Source: Altererythrobacter sp. CAU 1644 (GTDB lineage Bacteria; Pseudomonadota; Alphaproteobacteria; Sphingomonadales; Sphingomonadaceae). Taken from it: a stretch of 64,000 nt of DNA. Of the stretch, positions 17,240 through 26,194 are shown one piece after another. The stretch covers positions 2,732,352 through 2,796,351 of the forward strand of contig NZ_CP121106.1 of the NCBI RefSeq assembly GCF_029623755.1, read 5' to 3'. Both the position numbers and the translations under genes were made by a program. Under the pieces are notes generated by a model. The model was not told the DNA's origin. It worked only from the letters and a program-made list of their open reading frames with translations, and ran no database searches. The stretch's first letter is position 1; every line of letters begins with the position of its first letter.

Positions 17240-19212
17240 GCGTCGATCAAGTCCCGGTCGACATCGCCCGCATGGTTCTGGATAAACATGAAGCGGTGTT
17301 CTGGATTGCGGCCCATCAGTCGGTCGACCAGTTCCTTGACCGCGGCGCGCTGCTCGAACTCGGGTGGCAGGGTGATGCGGATCAGCGAGCGCGTTTCCGG
17401 GTTCATCGTGGTTTCGCGCAGCTGCGCAGGGTTCATTTCGCCAAGCCCCTTGAACCGCGCCACTTCGACCTTCTTGCCCTTGAACACCGTCTCTTCCAGC
17501 TCGGCGCGATGCGCGTCGTCGCGGGCATAGGCGCTCTCCTTGCCGGCTGTGAGGCGATAGAGCGGGGGCTGGGCGAGGAACAGGTGCCCTCGGCGGACGA
17601 TCTCGGGCATCTCCTGGAAGAAGAAGGTCATCAGTAGCGTTGCGATATGCGCGCCATCGACGTCCGCGTCGGTCATGATGATGATCCGGTCGTAACGAAG
17701 GTTCTCCGGATCGCAATCCTTACGCGTGCCGCAGCCCATCGCGAGCGAAAGATCGGCGATTTCCTGGTTGGCGCGGATCTTGTCCGCCGTGGCCGAGGCA
17801 ACGTTGAGGATCTTGCCGCGGATCGGCAGGATCGCCTGCGTCTTGCGGTCGCGTGCCTGCTTGGCGCTGCCGCCAGCCGAATCACCTTCGACGATGAACA
17901 GTTCGGTGTCGGCATCGCCTTCGCCCGAACAGTCGGTCAGCTTGCCGGGCAGGCGCAGCTTCTTGGCATTGGTCGCGGTCTTGCGCTTGATTTCGCGCTC
18001 CTGCTTGCGCCGCAGCCGCTCGTCCATGCGTTCCATCACCTGGCCGAGAAGCGCCTTGCCGCGCTCCATATTGTCGGTGAGGAAGTGGTCGAAATGGTCG
18101 CGAACCGCGTTCTCGACGAGGCGGGCAGCTTCCGGCGAAGTCAGGCGATCCTTGGTCTGCGACTGAAACTGAGGGTCGCGGATGAAGACGCTCAGCATCA
18201 CCTCGCCGCCGGTCATCACGTCGTCGGCGGAGATATCCTTGGCTTTCTTTGTTCCGGTGAGTTCGCCAAAGGCTCGCAGGGCCTTGGTCAGCGCTGCGCG
18301 CAACCCCTGCTCATGGGTGCCGCCGTCGGGGGTAGGGACGGTGTTGCAGTACCAGCTGGTCGAACCATCCGAGTACAGCGGCCAGGTTATCGCCCATTCG
18401 ACCCGACCCTGATCGTCGGGGAAATCTTGCCTTCCGGTAAAGGGCTGGGAAGTCACGCATTCGCGTTCACCCACCTGCTCGGCAAGATGATCGGCAAGAC
18501 CGCCGGGAAACTTGAAGACAGCTTCTTCCGGCACATCTTCGCTGGCAAGCGAAGGGGCGCATTTCCAGCGAATCTCGACTCCGGCGAAAAGGTACGCCTT
18601 GGACCGTGCCAGCTTGAACAGTCGTGCGGGCTTGAAGTCGCGGTCGCCGAAGATCTCTGTATCGGGCGTGAAGCTGACCGTGGTGCCGCGCCGGTTAGGC
18701 GTCGGCCCGAGTTCCTCGATCGGGCCAAGCGTCTGGCCCTTGGAGAACTCCTGCGCGTAGAGCTGGCGATCGCGCGCGACCTCGACGCGGGTGTGCGAAG
18801 AGAGCGCATTGACCACCGACACGCCGACGCCGTGCAGGCCGCCGGAGGTGGCGTAAGCCTTGCCCGAGAACTTGCCGCCGGAATGGAGCGTCGAGAGGAT
18901 CACCTCGAGCGTCGACTTGCCGGGATATTTCGGATGCTCTTCGACCGGGATGCCGCGGCCGTTGTCGGCGATGGTCAGCCGATTGCCCTCGTCAAGCCGC
19001 ACCTCGATCCTGCTCGCGTGACCTGCCACCGCTTCGTCCATGGCATTATCGAGCACCTCGGCCGCCAGATGGTGCAGCGCGCGGTCGTCGGTCCCGCCGA
19101 TATACATGCCGGGGCGGCGGCGAACAGGTTCCAGCCCCTCCAGGACTTCAATCGAGGAAGCGTCATAGTCGCCGCTCGAAGCGGGCGTGCCATCAAACAG
19201 GTCGTCGGACAT
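17236..19212 (-). CDS. parE: DNA topoisomerase IV subunit B
   Basis: A 658-residue GHKL ATPase/TOPRIM protein; with ParC it unlinks replicated chromosomes. LEPVRRRPGMYIGGTD (about 28-43) and the ATP-binding AEVLDNAMDEA and GRGIPVE lie in the N-terminal domain; the TOPRIM motif EGDSAGGSAKQ (about 435) and MTDADVDGAHI follow. It has the ParE, not GyrB, length (no long insert in the TOPRIM part). ParC is not in the window. It is followed by nothing on its strand; the convergent GT87 gene overlaps its last codon. Confidence 0.96.
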   Translation of the reverse strand: MSDDLFDGTPASSGDYDASSIEVLEGLEPVRRRPGMYIGGTDDRALHHLAAEVLDNAMDEAVAGHASRIEVRLDEGNRLTIADNGRGIPVEEHPKYPGKSTLEVILSTLHSGGKFSGKAYATSGGLHGVGVSVVNALSSHTRVEVARDRQLYAQEFSKGQTLGPIEELGPTPNRRGTTVSFTPDTEIFGDRDFKPARLFKLARSKAYLFAGVEIRWKCAPSLASEDVPEEAVFKFPGGLADHLAEQVGERECVTSQPFTGRQDFPDDQGRVEWAITWPLYSDGSTSWYCNTVPTPDGGTHEQGLRAALTKALRAFGELTGTKKAKDISADDVMTGGEVMLSVFIRDPQFQSQTKDRLTSPEAARLVENAVRDHFDHFLTDNMERGKALLGQVMERMDERLRRKQEREIKRKTATNAKKLRLPGKLTDCSGEGDADTELFIVEGDSAGGSAKQARDRKTQAILPIRGKILNVASATADKIRANQEIADLSLAMGCGTRKDCDPENLRYDRIIIMTDADVDGAHIATLLMTFFFQEMPEIVRRGHLFLAQPPLYRLTAGKESAYARDDAHRAELEETVFKGKKVEVARFKGLGEMNPAQLRETTMNPETRSLIRITLPPEFEQRAAVKELVDRLMGRNPEHRFMFIQNHAGDVDRDLIDA

Positions 19213-19269
19213 GTGCCGGGCTATATTCCGCGCTATCGCCGCCCCACAAGCGGGGCCGTACGGTTATCG

Positions 19270-20421
19270 TCAGTCGTCGAAGCGGGTCGGGGCCGCATCG
19301 ACCACCACGACATCTCCATTCCTTACTTCGCGCACTTCCATCGCTCGCTGGACGACGCCGTCGCGCATGAAGCGGAATGGACCGTCGAGTCCGAGGAATC
19401 CGCCCGGATCGCGCAGGTTGGATACCGGGAAAGTCCGACCCACTTTCCAATCGCGCGCGACCCGCAAGGTCAGCAGCACCGCATCGTAGCCAAGAGTCGA
19501 GATACGAAACGGATTGGAGCCAAAGCGGTTGTTGTAGCTGTCGCTATAGCGCTTGTAGCGTCCGTCCGAGACGGCCGAGAACAGCGCGCCGCGCATCGCA
19601 CCGGCGCGGGTCAGTGAGCTTTCCCCGCTCCACAGCTCGGTCCCGAGCAGGCGCGAACCGCTGAGTTCGCCGGCAGCCTGGATCGAAAGGCGTGAGCCTT
19701 CAGGAATGAGGACGGTGTCGTAGCCGCCCTTGGCCTTAAGCCTTTGCGCAGCGCTGACGATCGAAGTGTTGCCGCGCGAATAGGCCTCGGTTCCCGCGAG
19801 CGTCCCGCCGTAGCGCCCCAGGGCGCTGTCGAGGGCGCTTTTCGCGCGTTGACCATAGTCGCCATTGGGAAGCAGCATCGCAAAGCTAGCCGCGCCCTTC
19901 GAGCGGGCATAGGCGACCGTGCGGTAGATCGACTGTTCGGGGATATGCCCCATCACGAATACGTCCCGGTCGGCCACGCTGGTGTCGTTGGAGAACGAAA
20001 TAAGCGGCACGTTCGCAGGACGCGCCACGGAAATTACCTGCGCCACGTTGTCAGCCAACATCGGGCCAAGGATCAGCTTGTTGCCATCGGCCACGGCCCG
20101 TTCAGCCGCTCTGCGCGCTCCGGCAGCGGTGTCGTAGGTGGTGATACGCAGGTTGCTGGCGTTGGTATCGAGGATCGCCATGGTCGTCGCATTCGCGATC
20201 GACTGGCCCACCGCTCCGTTGGTACCCGACATCGGTACGAGCAGCGCGACGCGGTGACGCGTCTCGTCGGTGGGAAGGGCGGTGGCGCTGGGTTCGGGCG
20301 TCGGGCCGGTGTCCGGCGTAGTGGAGGTGGTGGGCCCCTTGGGAATAACCTGGCAGCCCGCGAGCAGCGCGGCGCCACCTGCCATTATCATCATGCGGCG
20401 GTTGAAGAATTTCCCGATCAT
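19270..20421 (-). CDS. Penicillin-binding protein activator lipoprotein (LpoA-like)
   Basis: A ~383-residue lipoprotein: the signal peptide ends at the lipobox LLAGC, then a Thr/Pro-rich linker (about 30 residues) precedes a type I periplasmic-binding fold (VALLVPMSGTNGAVGQSIAN..., DPGGFLGLDGPFRF). This is the LpoA/PBP-activator family, outer-membrane lipoproteins that stimulate a peptidoglycan synthase. Start 20421 (MIGKFFNRR) gives a normal signal; ATG 20436 five codons earlier is equally possible. It is divergent from rsmI, the usual arrangement of this lipoprotein next to rsmI-yraN, and the two 5' ends nearly touch. Confidence 0.88.
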   Translation of the reverse strand: MIGKFFNRRMMIMAGGAALLAGCQVIPKGPTTSTTPDTGPTPEPSATALPTDETRHRVALLVPMSGTNGAVGQSIANATTMAILDTNASNLRITTYDTAAGARRAAERAVADGNKLILGPMLADNVAQVISVARPANVPLISFSNDTSVADRDVFVMGHIPEQSIYRTVAYARSKGAASFAMLLPNGDYGQRAKSALDSALGRYGGTLAGTEAYSRGNTSIVSAAQRLKAKGGYDTVLIPEGSRLSIQAAGELSGSRLLGTELWSGESSLTRAGAMRGALFSAVSDGRYKRYSDSYNNRFGSNPFRISTLGYDAVLLTLRVARDWKVGRTFPVSNLRDPGGFLGLDGPFRFMRDGVVQRAMEVREVRNGDVVVVDAAPTRFDD

Positions 20422-20459
20422 GCTTGCCGACCCCATTTTGCTCGACCAATAGGAGGGGT

Positions 20460-21320
20460 GTGAGCATCACCCCAAGACCTGAATCCAGCCTGTCTGAACC
20501 GCTGGTCCCCGGCCTCTACATCGTCGCGACGCCGATTGGCAATCTCGGCGATGTAACGCTCCGTGCGGTCGATGTATTGAGCCGCTGCGATCGGGTAGCC
20601 TGCGAAGACACTCGGGTAACTGGCAAGCTGCTCAAGCATCTCGGGATTTCAAAACCGATGTGGCGCTATGACGACCACGCCTCGGAACGGGATCGGGAAA
20701 AGCTGGTCGATGCCTGCCGCACCCAAGCGGTGGCCCTGGTGAGCGATGCCGGCACGCCGCTGGTCTCCGATCCCGGATATCGCCTGGTGCGGGACGTTCG
20801 CGAGGCGGGCATTGCGGTCACCACCCTGCCTGGAGCTTGCGCAGCGATAGCGGGCTTGACGCTTTCGGGCCTTCCCAACGACAGGTTCCTCTTTGCCGGA
20901 TTCATCCCGGTGAAGGAGAAAGCGCGGGCCGATTTCCTCGACGATCTGGCGGGAATCGATGCGACGCTGATTTTCTACGAGACTGGCCCCCGCCTGTTGA
21001 AATCGCTCACTGCCATCGCCGAGAAGTGGCCGGATCGAGAGGTCGCCGTGGCGCGCGAGCTAACCAAGCTCCACGAGGAATGCCGCGCCGGCACGGCGGC
21101 GGAACTGGCGGAACATTACGGGGAACATGCTCCCAAGGGGGAGATCGTGCTGCTGGTCGGGCCACCGGCGGAACAGGCGCCGGGCGGCGATCCGGACGCA
21201 TTGCTGCGCGAGGCGCTAGCGACGCTCAAGCCTTCGCAGGCGGCCGCACATGTTGCCAAGGCCACGGGGCTCGATCGCAAGGAGCTCTACGCTCGCGCCA
21301 TGGAGCTCAAGCAGGCGTGA
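20460..21320 (+). CDS. rsmI: 16S rRNA 2'-O-ribose C1402 methyltransferase
   Basis: A ~286-residue SAM-dependent methyltransferase that modifies C1402 in the 16S rRNA decoding centre. PGLYIVATPIGNLGDVTLRA (about 15-34), VSDAGTPLVSDPGYRLV and FYETGPRLLKSL are the family hallmarks. The start is set at GTG 20460 because AGGAGGGG lies immediately upstream; the frame's first ATG at 20424 lies inside the divergent lipoprotein's start region. A C-terminal extension after EAHVAK carries the helical tail. The stop overlaps the yraN start (GTGA). Confidence 0.95.
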   Translation: MSITPRPESSLSEPLVPGLYIVATPIGNLGDVTLRAVDVLSRCDRVACEDTRVTGKLLKHLGISKPMWRYDDHASERDREKLVDACRTQAVALVSDAGTPLVSDPGYRLVRDVREAGIAVTTLPGACAAIAGLTLSGLPNDRFLFAGFIPVKEKARADFLDDLAGIDATLIFYETGPRLLKSLTAIAEKWPDREVAVARELTKLHEECRAGTAAELAEHYGEHAPKGEIVLLVGPPAEQAPGGDPDALLREALATLKPSQAAAHVAKATGLDRKELYARAMELKQA

Positions 21321-21667
21321 GGCGACAACGCGCGGAAAGGCAGGGCCGCGATGCGGAGCGCTGGGCCTCGGTCTGGTTGCGCCTCCAGGGCTGGAAACTG
21401 CTCGCCAGCAGGGTCAAGACGCCTCGCGGAGAAATCGACCTGATCATGCGCCGAAGCGGTGTCGTGGCCTTTATCGAAGTGAAATGGCGCAAGCGCGCAC
21501 AAGACCTCGATCATGCCATCGATTCCTACCGGCTTGGCCGCGTGGCGGCAGCGGTCGAATGCGTGGCGCATGACTATGTTCGCGAGGGCGAGGATTTGCG
21601 GATCGACGTGATGCTCCTTGCGCCCGGCGCCTTGCCGCGCCACATCGTCAACGCCTGGCAGCCCTGA
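21317..21667 (+). CDS. YraN family (UPF0102) nuclease-fold protein
   Basis: A 116-residue protein starting at GTG 21317, whose GTGA overlaps the rsmI stop; no ATG start exists at its 5' end. The core GEIDLIMRRSGVVAFIEVKWRKR has the Asp and the Glu-x-Lys of a PD-(D/E)xK nuclease fold, as in UPF0102/YraN, a family with roles in DNA processing that are poorly defined. It lies in the conserved rsmI-yraN-gshB order and is followed by gshB 11 bp later. Confidence 0.92.
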   Translation: MRRQRAERQGRDAERWASVWLRLQGWKLLASRVKTPRGEIDLIMRRSGVVAFIEVKWRKRAQDLDHAIDSYRLGRVAAAVECVAHDYVREGEDLRIDVMLLAPGALPRHIVNAWQP

Positions 21668-21678
21668 GAGGATTTTGC

Positions 21679-22647
21679 ATGACTTTGCGCGTCGCCGTCC
21701 AGATGGACCCGATAGAGACGATCAACATCGCGGGCGATTCCTCGTTCGCTTTGATGCTCGCGGCGCAGGAACGCGGGCATGAGGTGTTCGAATACCATGT
21801 CGAGAGCCTGACGCTCGATGCCGATGATCGGCTGTTTGCGCAGTGCTATCCGGTGAAGGTCCAGCGCGTCGAAGGTGATCACTTCAGCAAGGGCGAAGCG
21901 CAGCGGCTCGACCTCGGCAGCGACATCGATGTCGTCCTGATGCGGCAGGACCCGCCCTTTCACATGGGCTATATTACCGCGACGCACATGCTCGAGCGGA
22001 TCCAGCACGAGACGCTGGTGGTCAACGATCCTGCCAATGTCCGCAATGCGCCTGAAAAGGTGATGGTGCTCAACTACCGCCGCTTCATGCCGCCCACGCT
22101 GGTGACGCGTTCGATCGACGAAGTCCGCCGCTTCATGTCCGAGCATGGCGCGGTGGTCGTCAAGCCGATCCACGGTAACGGCGGCAAGGCGATCTTCCGC
22201 GTGCCCGAAAGTGGCGACAATCTCTCGGCCCTGTTCGAAGTATTTAACCAGACCTGGCCCGAGCCGCATATGGTCCAGCCCTTTCTCCCCGAAGTGGCCG
22301 AAGGCGACAAGCGTATCGTATTGATCGACGGAGAGGTCGCGGGCGCGATCAATCGCAAACCGGGTGAGGGCGAGTTCCGCTCCAACCTCGCCATGGGCGG
22401 TAGTGCAGAGGCGACCCAGTTGACCGAGCGCGAACGCGAGATTTGCAATGCCATGGGGCCCGAGCTCAAGCGCCTCGGGCTGACCTTTGTCGGGATCGAC
22501 GTGATCGGCGGCAAGTATCTGACCGAGATCAACGTCACCTCGCCGACCGGGATCGTCGCGATCGACAAGTTCAACGGCACCGACACGCCGGGCATGATCT
22601 GGGACGCTATCGAAGCGCGGTTGGCTGAGAAAGGCAAGGTCCGCTAG
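21679..22647 (+). CDS. gshB: Glutathione synthase
   Basis: A 322-residue ATP-grasp ligase that joins gamma-glutamylcysteine and glycine. VAVQMDPIETINIAGDSSFALML at the start, DVVLMRQDPPFHMGYI (about 90-105), KPIHGNGGKAIFRV (the ATP-lid loop) and EINVTSPTGI near the end (metal and glutathione site) are all standard for GshB. Length fits. It is the last gene of the rsmI-yraN-gshB operon; the 79 bp that follow lead to a gene of different composition. Confidence 0.97.
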   Translation: MTLRVAVQMDPIETINIAGDSSFALMLAAQERGHEVFEYHVESLTLDADDRLFAQCYPVKVQRVEGDHFSKGEAQRLDLGSDIDVVLMRQDPPFHMGYITATHMLERIQHETLVVNDPANVRNAPEKVMVLNYRRFMPPTLVTRSIDEVRRFMSEHGAVVVKPIHGNGGKAIFRVPESGDNLSALFEVFNQTWPEPHMVQPFLPEVAEGDKRIVLIDGEVAGAINRKPGEGEFRSNLAMGGSAEATQLTEREREICNAMGPELKRLGLTFVGIDVIGGKYLTEINVTSPTGIVAIDKFNGTDTPGMIWDAIEARLAEKGKVR

Positions 22648-22726
22648 CGACCCGGTTGCGGACAAAGATTGGCGGTCAGGTGGATTTCTGGCAGATGTCA
22701 GCACTCGGTGCGGAGGATTAAGATTG

Positions 22727-23347
22727 ATGTCATTGGAATCGATCTATTACATCAGTCAGGTCATTGCTGCGACAGCGCTTATCGTGTCACTATTGTTTGT
22801 GGGTGTGCAGCTAAAGCAAAATACCCAGCAGAGTAAACAGGCCAACTTGATTGCACACGCCGAGAGCCTTCGAGAGATGGTTCAGGGGCCTGAATATTGG
22901 CATCCTCTTTTCTCGCAACCAGGGTTCGCGGAAGACTTTCGCTTTTGCATGAACCGCTATTCAGAAGCCTCCGCCTTGATGAAAACACGTTTTCACGGCT
23001 TCATGTTCGCTCTTTGGCTGCAGATTGACTCAATGCATCGCATGCAAAAGCGCGGGCTGTTCGACGATGACCTCTCGTTTCGATACATCGGCGCTTGGAA
23101 GGCGATGATCTCCACTCCTGGGGGTGCAGGCTGGTGGAGCGATGTTTCGCCGCTAAATAATCCGTCGTTTGAGGCAGCGATGCAAGAGGCTAGCGCGAGG
23201 ATGGAAAGAGAAGGGATCAAGATTTCTGATGCATTCGATATTTTCCCGTTCCTCAAGGAAGAGCCGGGAGAATTTGATACGATAGTCGGAAAGGGTGAAG
23301 CAGTTCGGCAAGCACCAGCCAAAGATGGTGTTTCAAGCCCAGAGTGA
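22727..23347 (+). CDS. Unknown protein with one N-terminal membrane helix; atypical base composition
   Basis: A 206-residue protein with one hydrophobic segment at about residues 9-27 (VIAATALIVSLLFVGVQL) and a soluble charged remainder. Conserved-looking parts are FCMNRYSEASALMKTRFHGFM and the Trp/aromatic-rich middle. I cannot assign a family; similar short-anchor proteins are common orphan genes in marine alphaproteobacteria. The DNA is visibly richer in A and T, and uses codons such as TTG, CTA and AAA more than its neighbours, so it may be acquired. GGAGG 10 nt before ATG 22727 supports that start. It sits alone between gshB and convergent xerC. Confidence 0.6.
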   Translation: MSLESIYYISQVIAATALIVSLLFVGVQLKQNTQQSKQANLIAHAESLREMVQGPEYWHPLFSQPGFAEDFRFCMNRYSEASALMKTRFHGFMFALWLQIDSMHRMQKRGLFDDDLSFRYIGAWKAMISTPGGAGWWSDVSPLNNPSFEAAMQEASARMEREGIKISDAFDIFPFLKEEPGEFDTIVGKGEAVRQAPAKDGVSSPE

Positions 23348-23388
23348 CTCAGAAGTGCCATGACATCTCCCATTAGTAGGGTTCTTCC

Positions 23389-23419
23389 AATGTCCGCTTT
23401 CCACCCACAACCAGACATT
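23389..23419. repeat. Possible intergenic inverted repeat
   Basis: AATGTC at 23389-23394 and GACATT at 23414-23419 form a 6-bp inverted repeat around a GCTTTCCACCC core. I recall AATGTCCGC/GCGGACATT pieces as frequent intergenic debris in Erythrobacteraceae; GCGGACAAAG at about 22661 on the other flank of the preceding gene looks similar. Memory-based and unverified. Confidence 0.25.
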
Positions 23420-24317
23420 ACCGTTTCTTCGCCCGCCGATGCGCGTTGCGGTAATTCTCCAGCATCGTTGCGGCATCGACCTTGGTGTAGATCTGGGTCG
23501 AGCCTAGCGATGCGTGACCGAGCAGTTCCTGTAGCGAGCGCAGATCCGCACCCGCGCCCAACAGATGCGTCGCAAAGCTGTGTCGCAGCGCGTGGGGTGT
23601 CGCGGTGTCGGGCAGGCCGAGCAGGCGCCGCGCCTTCGCCATGGCCTTTTGCACCATGCCCTGGCTGAGCGGGCCACCCTTCGCGCCGCGAAACAGCGCA
23701 TCCTCGGCTTCGAGCGGCCAGGGGCACTTGCGGGCATAGGCGTTCACCGCCTCGCGCGTGATCGGGAGGATTGGCACAAGGCGCTGCTTGCCGCCCTTGC
23801 CGGTCACCTGCAGCACTTCGCCCAGCGGAATGTCGCGTCCCTTGAGCGACAGCGCTTCGGCAATGCGCAATCCCGAACCGTAGAGCAGCAGCAGTACAGC
23901 GCGGTCGCGCTCGCCGATCCAGTCGGCATTGGCACTGCCCGCGACAAGGTCGGCGATATTGGTCGCATCATCGGGCGTAACCGGGCGAGGCAGGCCCTTC
24001 TTGATCCGCGGGCCGCGCAATCGGGGCGGGGAGGGGTCGGCCTGGCCGGTCTGTTCGCGGGCAAAGCCGATCAGCGCCTTGAGCGCCGACAGCTCCCGTG
24101 CGGCGCTCGCATTGGCGATACCTTCGGCGCGGCGATTGGCGAGATGGCGACGCAGGTCCGGCGCTTCGAGCCTTGCCACCTGCGGCCACTCCTCGATTTC
24201 GAGCGCTTCGAGCAGCCGATTGGCGCAGGCGAGATAGGCGCGCACGGTATGCGGGCTGCGGCGTCGCGATTGCGCCAGATGTTCGCGCCAGGTTTCGAGA
24301 AGGTCTGCTTTGCTCAC
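23418..24317 (-). CDS. xerC: Tyrosine recombinase XerC
   Basis: A 299-residue site-specific recombinase. Catalytic residues are visible: Arg in GSGLRIAEAL, Lys in GKGGKQR, HALRHSFATH (His and Arg), His in LLGHASL and the nucleophile Tyr in STQIYTKV. It resolves chromosome dimers at dif with XerD. XerC rather than XerD is chosen from length and overall look, not certain. The start is GTG 24317 (VSKADLLETW); the open frame runs 131 codons further upstream but only as a shadow of hemW. GTGA overlaps the hemW stop, so hemW and xerC are coupled. Confidence 0.9.
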   Translation of the reverse strand: MSKADLLETWREHLAQSRRRSPHTVRAYLACANRLLEALEIEEWPQVARLEAPDLRRHLANRRAEGIANASAARELSALKALIGFAREQTGQADPSPPRLRGPRIKKGLPRPVTPDDATNIADLVAGSANADWIGERDRAVLLLLYGSGLRIAEALSLKGRDIPLGEVLQVTGKGGKQRLVPILPITREAVNAYARKCPWPLEAEDALFRGAKGGPLSQGMVQKAMAKARRLLGLPDTATPHALRHSFATHLLGAGADLRSLQELLGHASLGSTQIYTKVDAATMLENYRNAHRRAKKR

Positions 24318-25465
24318 GCCGCGACCAGATCGTCGCTGACCAGCTCGCCCAACAGCGCATCGAGCAAGGGCATCCCCGCTTGTGTCAGTCCGATGCGTTC
24401 GCCGTTCTGCCAGACGAGGCCGAGGTTCTCGTGCAGCGCGAGCTTGTCCGCATCGAGCAGGTGCTGTCGGGTTATGCCGAACCTGGTTTTGATCGCGCCC
24501 AGGTCCACCCCTTCGACCAGGCGCAGTCCGACCAGCAGCGTTTCCGAGGCCATTTCGGCATTTCCCAGCGCGCGCTCGATGTTCGCGCCGTGGCCCTGTT
24601 CTGCGCAAGCCTTGAGAAAGTTTTCGGGCTTCTTGTGCCGCTCGGTCGCCGTGCCGAGCCTTCTTCCGTGCGCGCCGGGGCCGATCCCGCAATAGTCGCG
24701 ATAGCGCCAATAGGTGAGGTTGTGGCGGCTCTCCTGCCCCGGCCGGGCGTAGTTCGATATCTCGTAGGCCGGGAGCCCCGCGGCAGATGTCATCTCTTGC
24801 GTCAGGGCATAGAGATCGGCGGCCGGGTCGTCGTCCAGCGGCGTGAATTTGCCGAGCCGTACGTCGGTCTCGAACCTCGTGCTCGGTTCAATGGTGAGTT
24901 GGTAGAGCGAGAGATGGTCGGTGCCAAAGCTGAGCGCCTGCGCCAGTTCATTCTCCCATGCATCCGCCGTCTGCCCGGGCCGGGCATAGATCAGGTCGAA
25001 ACTCACGCGGTCGAAACTTGCCTGGGCCACGTCAAGCGCAGCCAGCGCCTCATCTGATGAGTGCAAGCGGCCAAGAAACTGTAAGGTATCGTCGTAAAGC
25101 GATTGAATTCCAAGGGATACTCGGTTCACGCCAACCTGCGCCAGTGCCGCAAAATTCGACGCCTCGACCGATGACGGATTAGCCTCCAGCGTGATCTCGA
25201 TGTCCTTGGCGAAGCCCCACAGCTTCTCTGCCTCAGCCAGCAGATCCCCCACCAGCGCTGGCGGCATCAGCGATGGCGTGCCGCCGCCGAAAAAGATCGA
25301 TTCCAACGCCTCCCCGCCTGCCAATCCCGCTTCATGCCGCATGTCGGCAAGCAGCGCCGCGCGCCATTGATCGATGTCGACCTGGTGGCGGACATGGCTG
25401 TTGAAGTCGCAATAGGGGCATTTGCGAGCGCAAAAGGGCCAGTGGATGTAGAGAGCGCGTGCCAC
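24314..25465 (-). CDS. hemW: Radical SAM heme chaperone HemW
   Basis: A 383-residue radical-SAM protein that binds heme and passes it to target enzymes; formerly annotated as oxygen-independent coproporphyrinogen oxidase. The 4Fe-4S motif is FCARKCPYCDF (Cys12, Cys16, Cys19). It lacks the extra N-terminal residues of HemN that are needed for coproporphyrinogen oxidation. The start is GTG at 25465. Its stop overlaps the start of xerC (GTGA). Divergent from the CAP-protein gene 180 bp away. Confidence 0.92.
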   Translation of the reverse strand: MARALYIHWPFCARKCPYCDFNSHVRHQVDIDQWRAALLADMRHEAGLAGGEALESIFFGGGTPSLMPPALVGDLLAEAEKLWGFAKDIEITLEANPSSVEASNFAALAQVGVNRVSLGIQSLYDDTLQFLGRLHSSDEALAALDVAQASFDRVSFDLIYARPGQTADAWENELAQALSFGTDHLSLYQLTIEPSTRFETDVRLGKFTPLDDDPAADLYALTQEMTSAAGLPAYEISNYARPGQESRHNLTYWRYRDYCGIGPGAHGRRLGTATERHKKPENFLKACAEQGHGANIERALGNAEMASETLLVGLRLVEGVDLGAIKTRFGITRQHLLDADKLALHENLGLVWQNGERIGLTQAGMPLLDALLGELVSDDLVAA

Positions 25466-25645
25466 GGCGGCATCCTATGCGATGAGCGCAGTGAATTGCC
25501 AATCGTGATTGCAACTGCCGCTCGTCGCGTTTGTAAAACGGCTCGGCCACAGCTCGGGAACCATTTGCACAAATGATATGGATTTTCGCCGGTTAACCAG
25601 CTTTCTTGGCCGCAAATAAAGTGAGGGGCGCAAGGCTAGGAAGCC

Positions 25646-26194
25646 ATGAGACGGGGTCGAATCCAAACCATTTTCGCTGCCGGGGCGATTGCCCTGGCGA
25701 TCGCAGCAACCGCGACTTCGGCGGGCGGTCGCGCGCCGACCAATCGCTTTGCTACCGAACTGCTCGAAGTACATAACTCCGAGCGGTCGCAGTTTGGCGC
25801 GCCTGAACTGCAATGGAGCCAGAAGCTGGCGCGTGAGGCGCAGCAATGGGCACATGTGCTGGCACGCGAGGGTCGCATGCGTCACGCCTCGAACGACGAG
25901 CGCAGCGGCGCCGGGGAAAACCTCTGGATGGGTCAGGCCGGGGCGTATTCCGCGCGCTACATGGTCGAAGCCTTCGCCGCCGAGAAGCGCCACTTCAAGC
26001 CGGGGACCTTCCCGCACATCTCGCGCACGGGGAACTGGCGCGATGTCGGGCACTACACGCAAGTCGTGTGGCACGGCACGCGCGAGGTCGGTTGCGCAGT
26101 GGCGCGCAACCAGAGCGACGACTTCCTCGTGTGCCGCTACTGGCCCGCTGGCAATACCTATGGCGCGGAGGTCAAGCGGCTCGCCCGCCGCTGA
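25646..26194 (+). CDS. CAP-domain (SCP/PR-1) secreted protein
   Basis: A 182-residue protein with an N-terminal signal peptide (MRRGRIQTIFAAGAIALAIAATATSAGG) and one CAP domain. The putative site residues are present: HNSERSQFGAP and WSQKLAREAQQWAHVLA, then the GENLWMG and HYTQVVWHGTREVGCAVA segments with His, Glu and Cys, ending in CRYWPAGN. CAP proteins are secreted binders of lipids or proteins; a bacterial function is not established. The gene is monocistronic and convergent with rdgB, whose stop begins at the next base. Confidence 0.88.
   Translation: MRRGRIQTIFAAGAIALAIAATATSAGGRAPTNRFATELLEVHNSERSQFGAPELQWSQKLAREAQQWAHVLAREGRMRHASNDERSGAGENLWMGQAGAYSARYMVEAFAAEKRHFKPGTFPHISRTGNWRDVGHYTQVVWHGTREVGCAVARNQSDDFLVCRYWPAGNTYGAEVKRLARR

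Noticed and set aside
17647..19617. 656-codon open frame on the plus strand opposite parE
   Set aside because: It is antisense to the well-supported parE gene, has an Arg/Ala/Gly-biased composition from the GC-rich third positions, and no recognisable domain or ribosome site.
21574..22704. 376-codon minus-strand frame opposite gshB
   Set aside because: Shadow of gshB, His/Asp/Leu-rich with no motif; gshB has complete catalytic blocks.
23418..24317. Integrase of a mobile island
   Set aside because: The recombinase has the size and residues of housekeeping XerC, is coupled to hemW, and no attachment repeats, tRNA or phage genes are next to it.
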